Shown one piece after another: positions 63,317-64,000 of a stretch of DNA of 64,000 nucleotides. The stretch lies in NCBI GenBank assembly GCA_018057825.1, contig JAGPCY010000010.1:62001-126000 (forward strand), read 5' to 3'. How positions within the stretch are numbered: position 1 is the first letter of the stretch; every line of letters starts with the position of its first letter. The notes beneath the pieces are model-generated. The model was given only the letters and a program-made list of their open reading frames with translations, made no database searches and was not told the origin of the DNA. This DNA comes from Kofleriaceae bacterium. GTDB taxonomy: Bacteria; Myxococcota_A; Polyangia; Haliangiales; Haliangiaceae. The translations under genes and the position numbers were made by a program.

Positions 63317-63342
63317 TGAACATGAACCAGAGGTCAAGTTCA
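63317..63342. promoter_or_regulatory. Imperfect dyad, candidate TetR operator
   Basis: TGAACATGAACC (63317-63328) faces GGTCAAGTTCA (63332-63342), with outer arms TGAAC/GTTCA. Size and position just upstream of the tetR start fit an autoregulatory operator. Confidence 0.55.
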
Positions 63343-63373
63343 ATCCGTAGAGTACCGACTTCTTTTCGCTTTT

Positions 63374-64000
63374 TCAGGGCTCACAGCTCGCGATGCCACG
63401 CACCAGCGTCCGCCAGCGGGGCAGGAGCTGCGCGCAGCCGGCGCGCGCCAGGTAGCCCTCGTCGATCGGCTCGTCGTCGAGGAGGGCGTGGGCCAGGTAG
63501 GCGGCCAGGATGGGGTCACGGCTCGGCGCCCCGACCGCCAGGGGATCGTGGTGGCAGCTCACCGCCTCGAGCACGATTCGCGGCAGCCCCCACAGCCCCA
63601 GCAGGTACGCGCCGACGTCGGCGTGGCTGACGCCGAACTCCTGGACCTCGCGGACGTGGAGCGGCGGGTCGCCGGCCGCGCGCACGAGCGGCAGGTAGCG
63701 GTCCGGCATCCAGGTCAGGAGCCCGGTCATGCCCAGGTCCGCCAGCAAGCCGGAGACGAACGCAGCCTCGCGATCCTCGGGGTTGTCGACGAGCTCCTGG
63801 GCGAGCACGGCCGCGGCCAGCCCGCGCGCTTGCAGCCGGTCCACCACCGCAGCCACCTGCGGCGGCGGACGAAACGCGCCGGCCGCCAACGCGACCATCC
63901 GCACCACCTGGCTGCCGATCCGGCCGATGGCCTCGCGCAGGTCGGCCGTCGGGCCGCCGCGGGCGAAGAACGCCGAGCTGGCGAGTTGCAGGACCTTGGC
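63374..64000 (-). CDS. HDOD-domain protein, 5' partial
   Basis: The frame is open to the window edge; the GTG at 63907 is internal because the upstream codons continue the HDOD domain (AKVLQLASSAFFARGG, LREAIGRIGSQVVRMVAL). At least 208 residues are present. HD-superfamily features include FVSGLLADLGM, ADVGAYLLGLWGLP and AVSCHHDPLAVG, where metal-dependent relatives have HDxG, so it is a non-catalytic HDOD signalling domain. Any N-terminal domain lies outside the window. Confidence 0.85.
   Translation of the reverse strand, partial: AKVLQLASSAFFARGGPTADLREAIGRIGSQVVRMVALAAGAFRPPPQVAAVVDRLQARGLAAAVLAQELVDNPEDREAAFVSGLLADLGMTGLLTWMPDRYLPLVRAAGDPPLHVREVQEFGVSHADVGAYLLGLWGLPRIVLEAVSCHHDPLAVGAPSRDPILAAYLAHALLDDEPIDEGYLARAGCAQLLPRWRTLVRGIASCEP

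Overview
The window is GC-rich (around 70 percent by eye) bacterial chromosome. Several features point to a Myxococcota-type deltaproteobacterium, possibly Kofleriaceae/Haliangiaceae: many lipoproteins and exported peptidases, a Ser/Thr kinase next to a TPR membrane protein, a DUF4215 cysteine-rich repeat lipoprotein, a CotH kinase lipoprotein, an IgGFc-binding-type lipoprotein, and a CHAT protease beside an ECF sigma factor. The genus is inference; no rRNA is present. Many starts have a TANNNT hexamer 5-16 nt upstream, which suggests leaderless or nearly leaderless transcripts.

Layout. 1-8.4 kb: hybrid histidine kinase (5' end outside the window), metal-dependent hydrolase with divergent AraC regulator, S9A prolyl oligopeptidase lipoprotein, a double receiver-like protein lacking acceptor Asp, and an ATPase-domain-only Hsp70. 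8.7-12.9 kb: a translationally coupled operon of two exported TldD/TldE-family proteins and a small radical SAM enzyme. 13-17.3 kb: a coupled CobW GTPase / FHA / TolR-like lipoprotein operon, an Ppx/GppA phosphatase, and tRNA-Gln and tRNA-Met. 17.3-22.8 kb: PhoD-like phosphatase, secreted protein, Uma2 nuclease-like protein, and a two-gene ATPase plus HNH cassette matching Septu (PtuA/PtuB) anti-phage defence. 22.9-27.5 kb: two acyl-CoA dehydrogenases separated by a nine-codon ORF and two perfect hairpins, then a second S9 peptidase.

27.7-33.9 kb holds the most striking gene: a 2086-residue protein with a leader-like N-terminus, one membrane segment, a ubiquitin-specific-protease (USP, C19) Cys box and His box, a possible GT-B-like middle, and a C-terminal CCA-adding/poly(A)-polymerase nucleotidyltransferase head. 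Its N-terminal GKQSLT motif recurs as GKRTLT in a smaller gene at 54.3-54.9 kb, so both may be cargo of one delivery system, for example an extracellular contractile injection system.

34-45.5 kb: S41 protease, OYE-family oxidoreductase, an Hsp70/J-domain pair, a beta-ketoacyl-ACP synthase III, lipoproteins, and a Ser/Thr kinase with a TPR membrane protein. 45.5-48.3 kb: tRNA-Gly whose 3' part is duplicated 2.6 kb downstream, framing a small genomic island with an HTH/TPR protein, a 53-residue peptide and repeated GTTCACACC boxes but no integrase. 48.3-55.7 kb: EamA transporter, cytochrome P460-like lipoprotein, TPR-CHAT protease divergent from an ECF sigma/anti-sigma pair, two paralogous small proteins, the GKRTLT protein and a universal stress protein. 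55.8-64 kb: surface lipoproteins, VOC protein, a double-glycine-leader bacteriocin-like peptide with a small membrane partner, esterase, Mpo1-like protein, TetR regulator, and an HDOD protein running off the end.

Three tracts of one hexanucleotide family (GGTCTC/GGCCTC, partly GGTTCG) lie at 2.0, 8.5 and 14.9 kb; the last is inside cobW and encodes a Glu-Thr/Glu-Ala linker.
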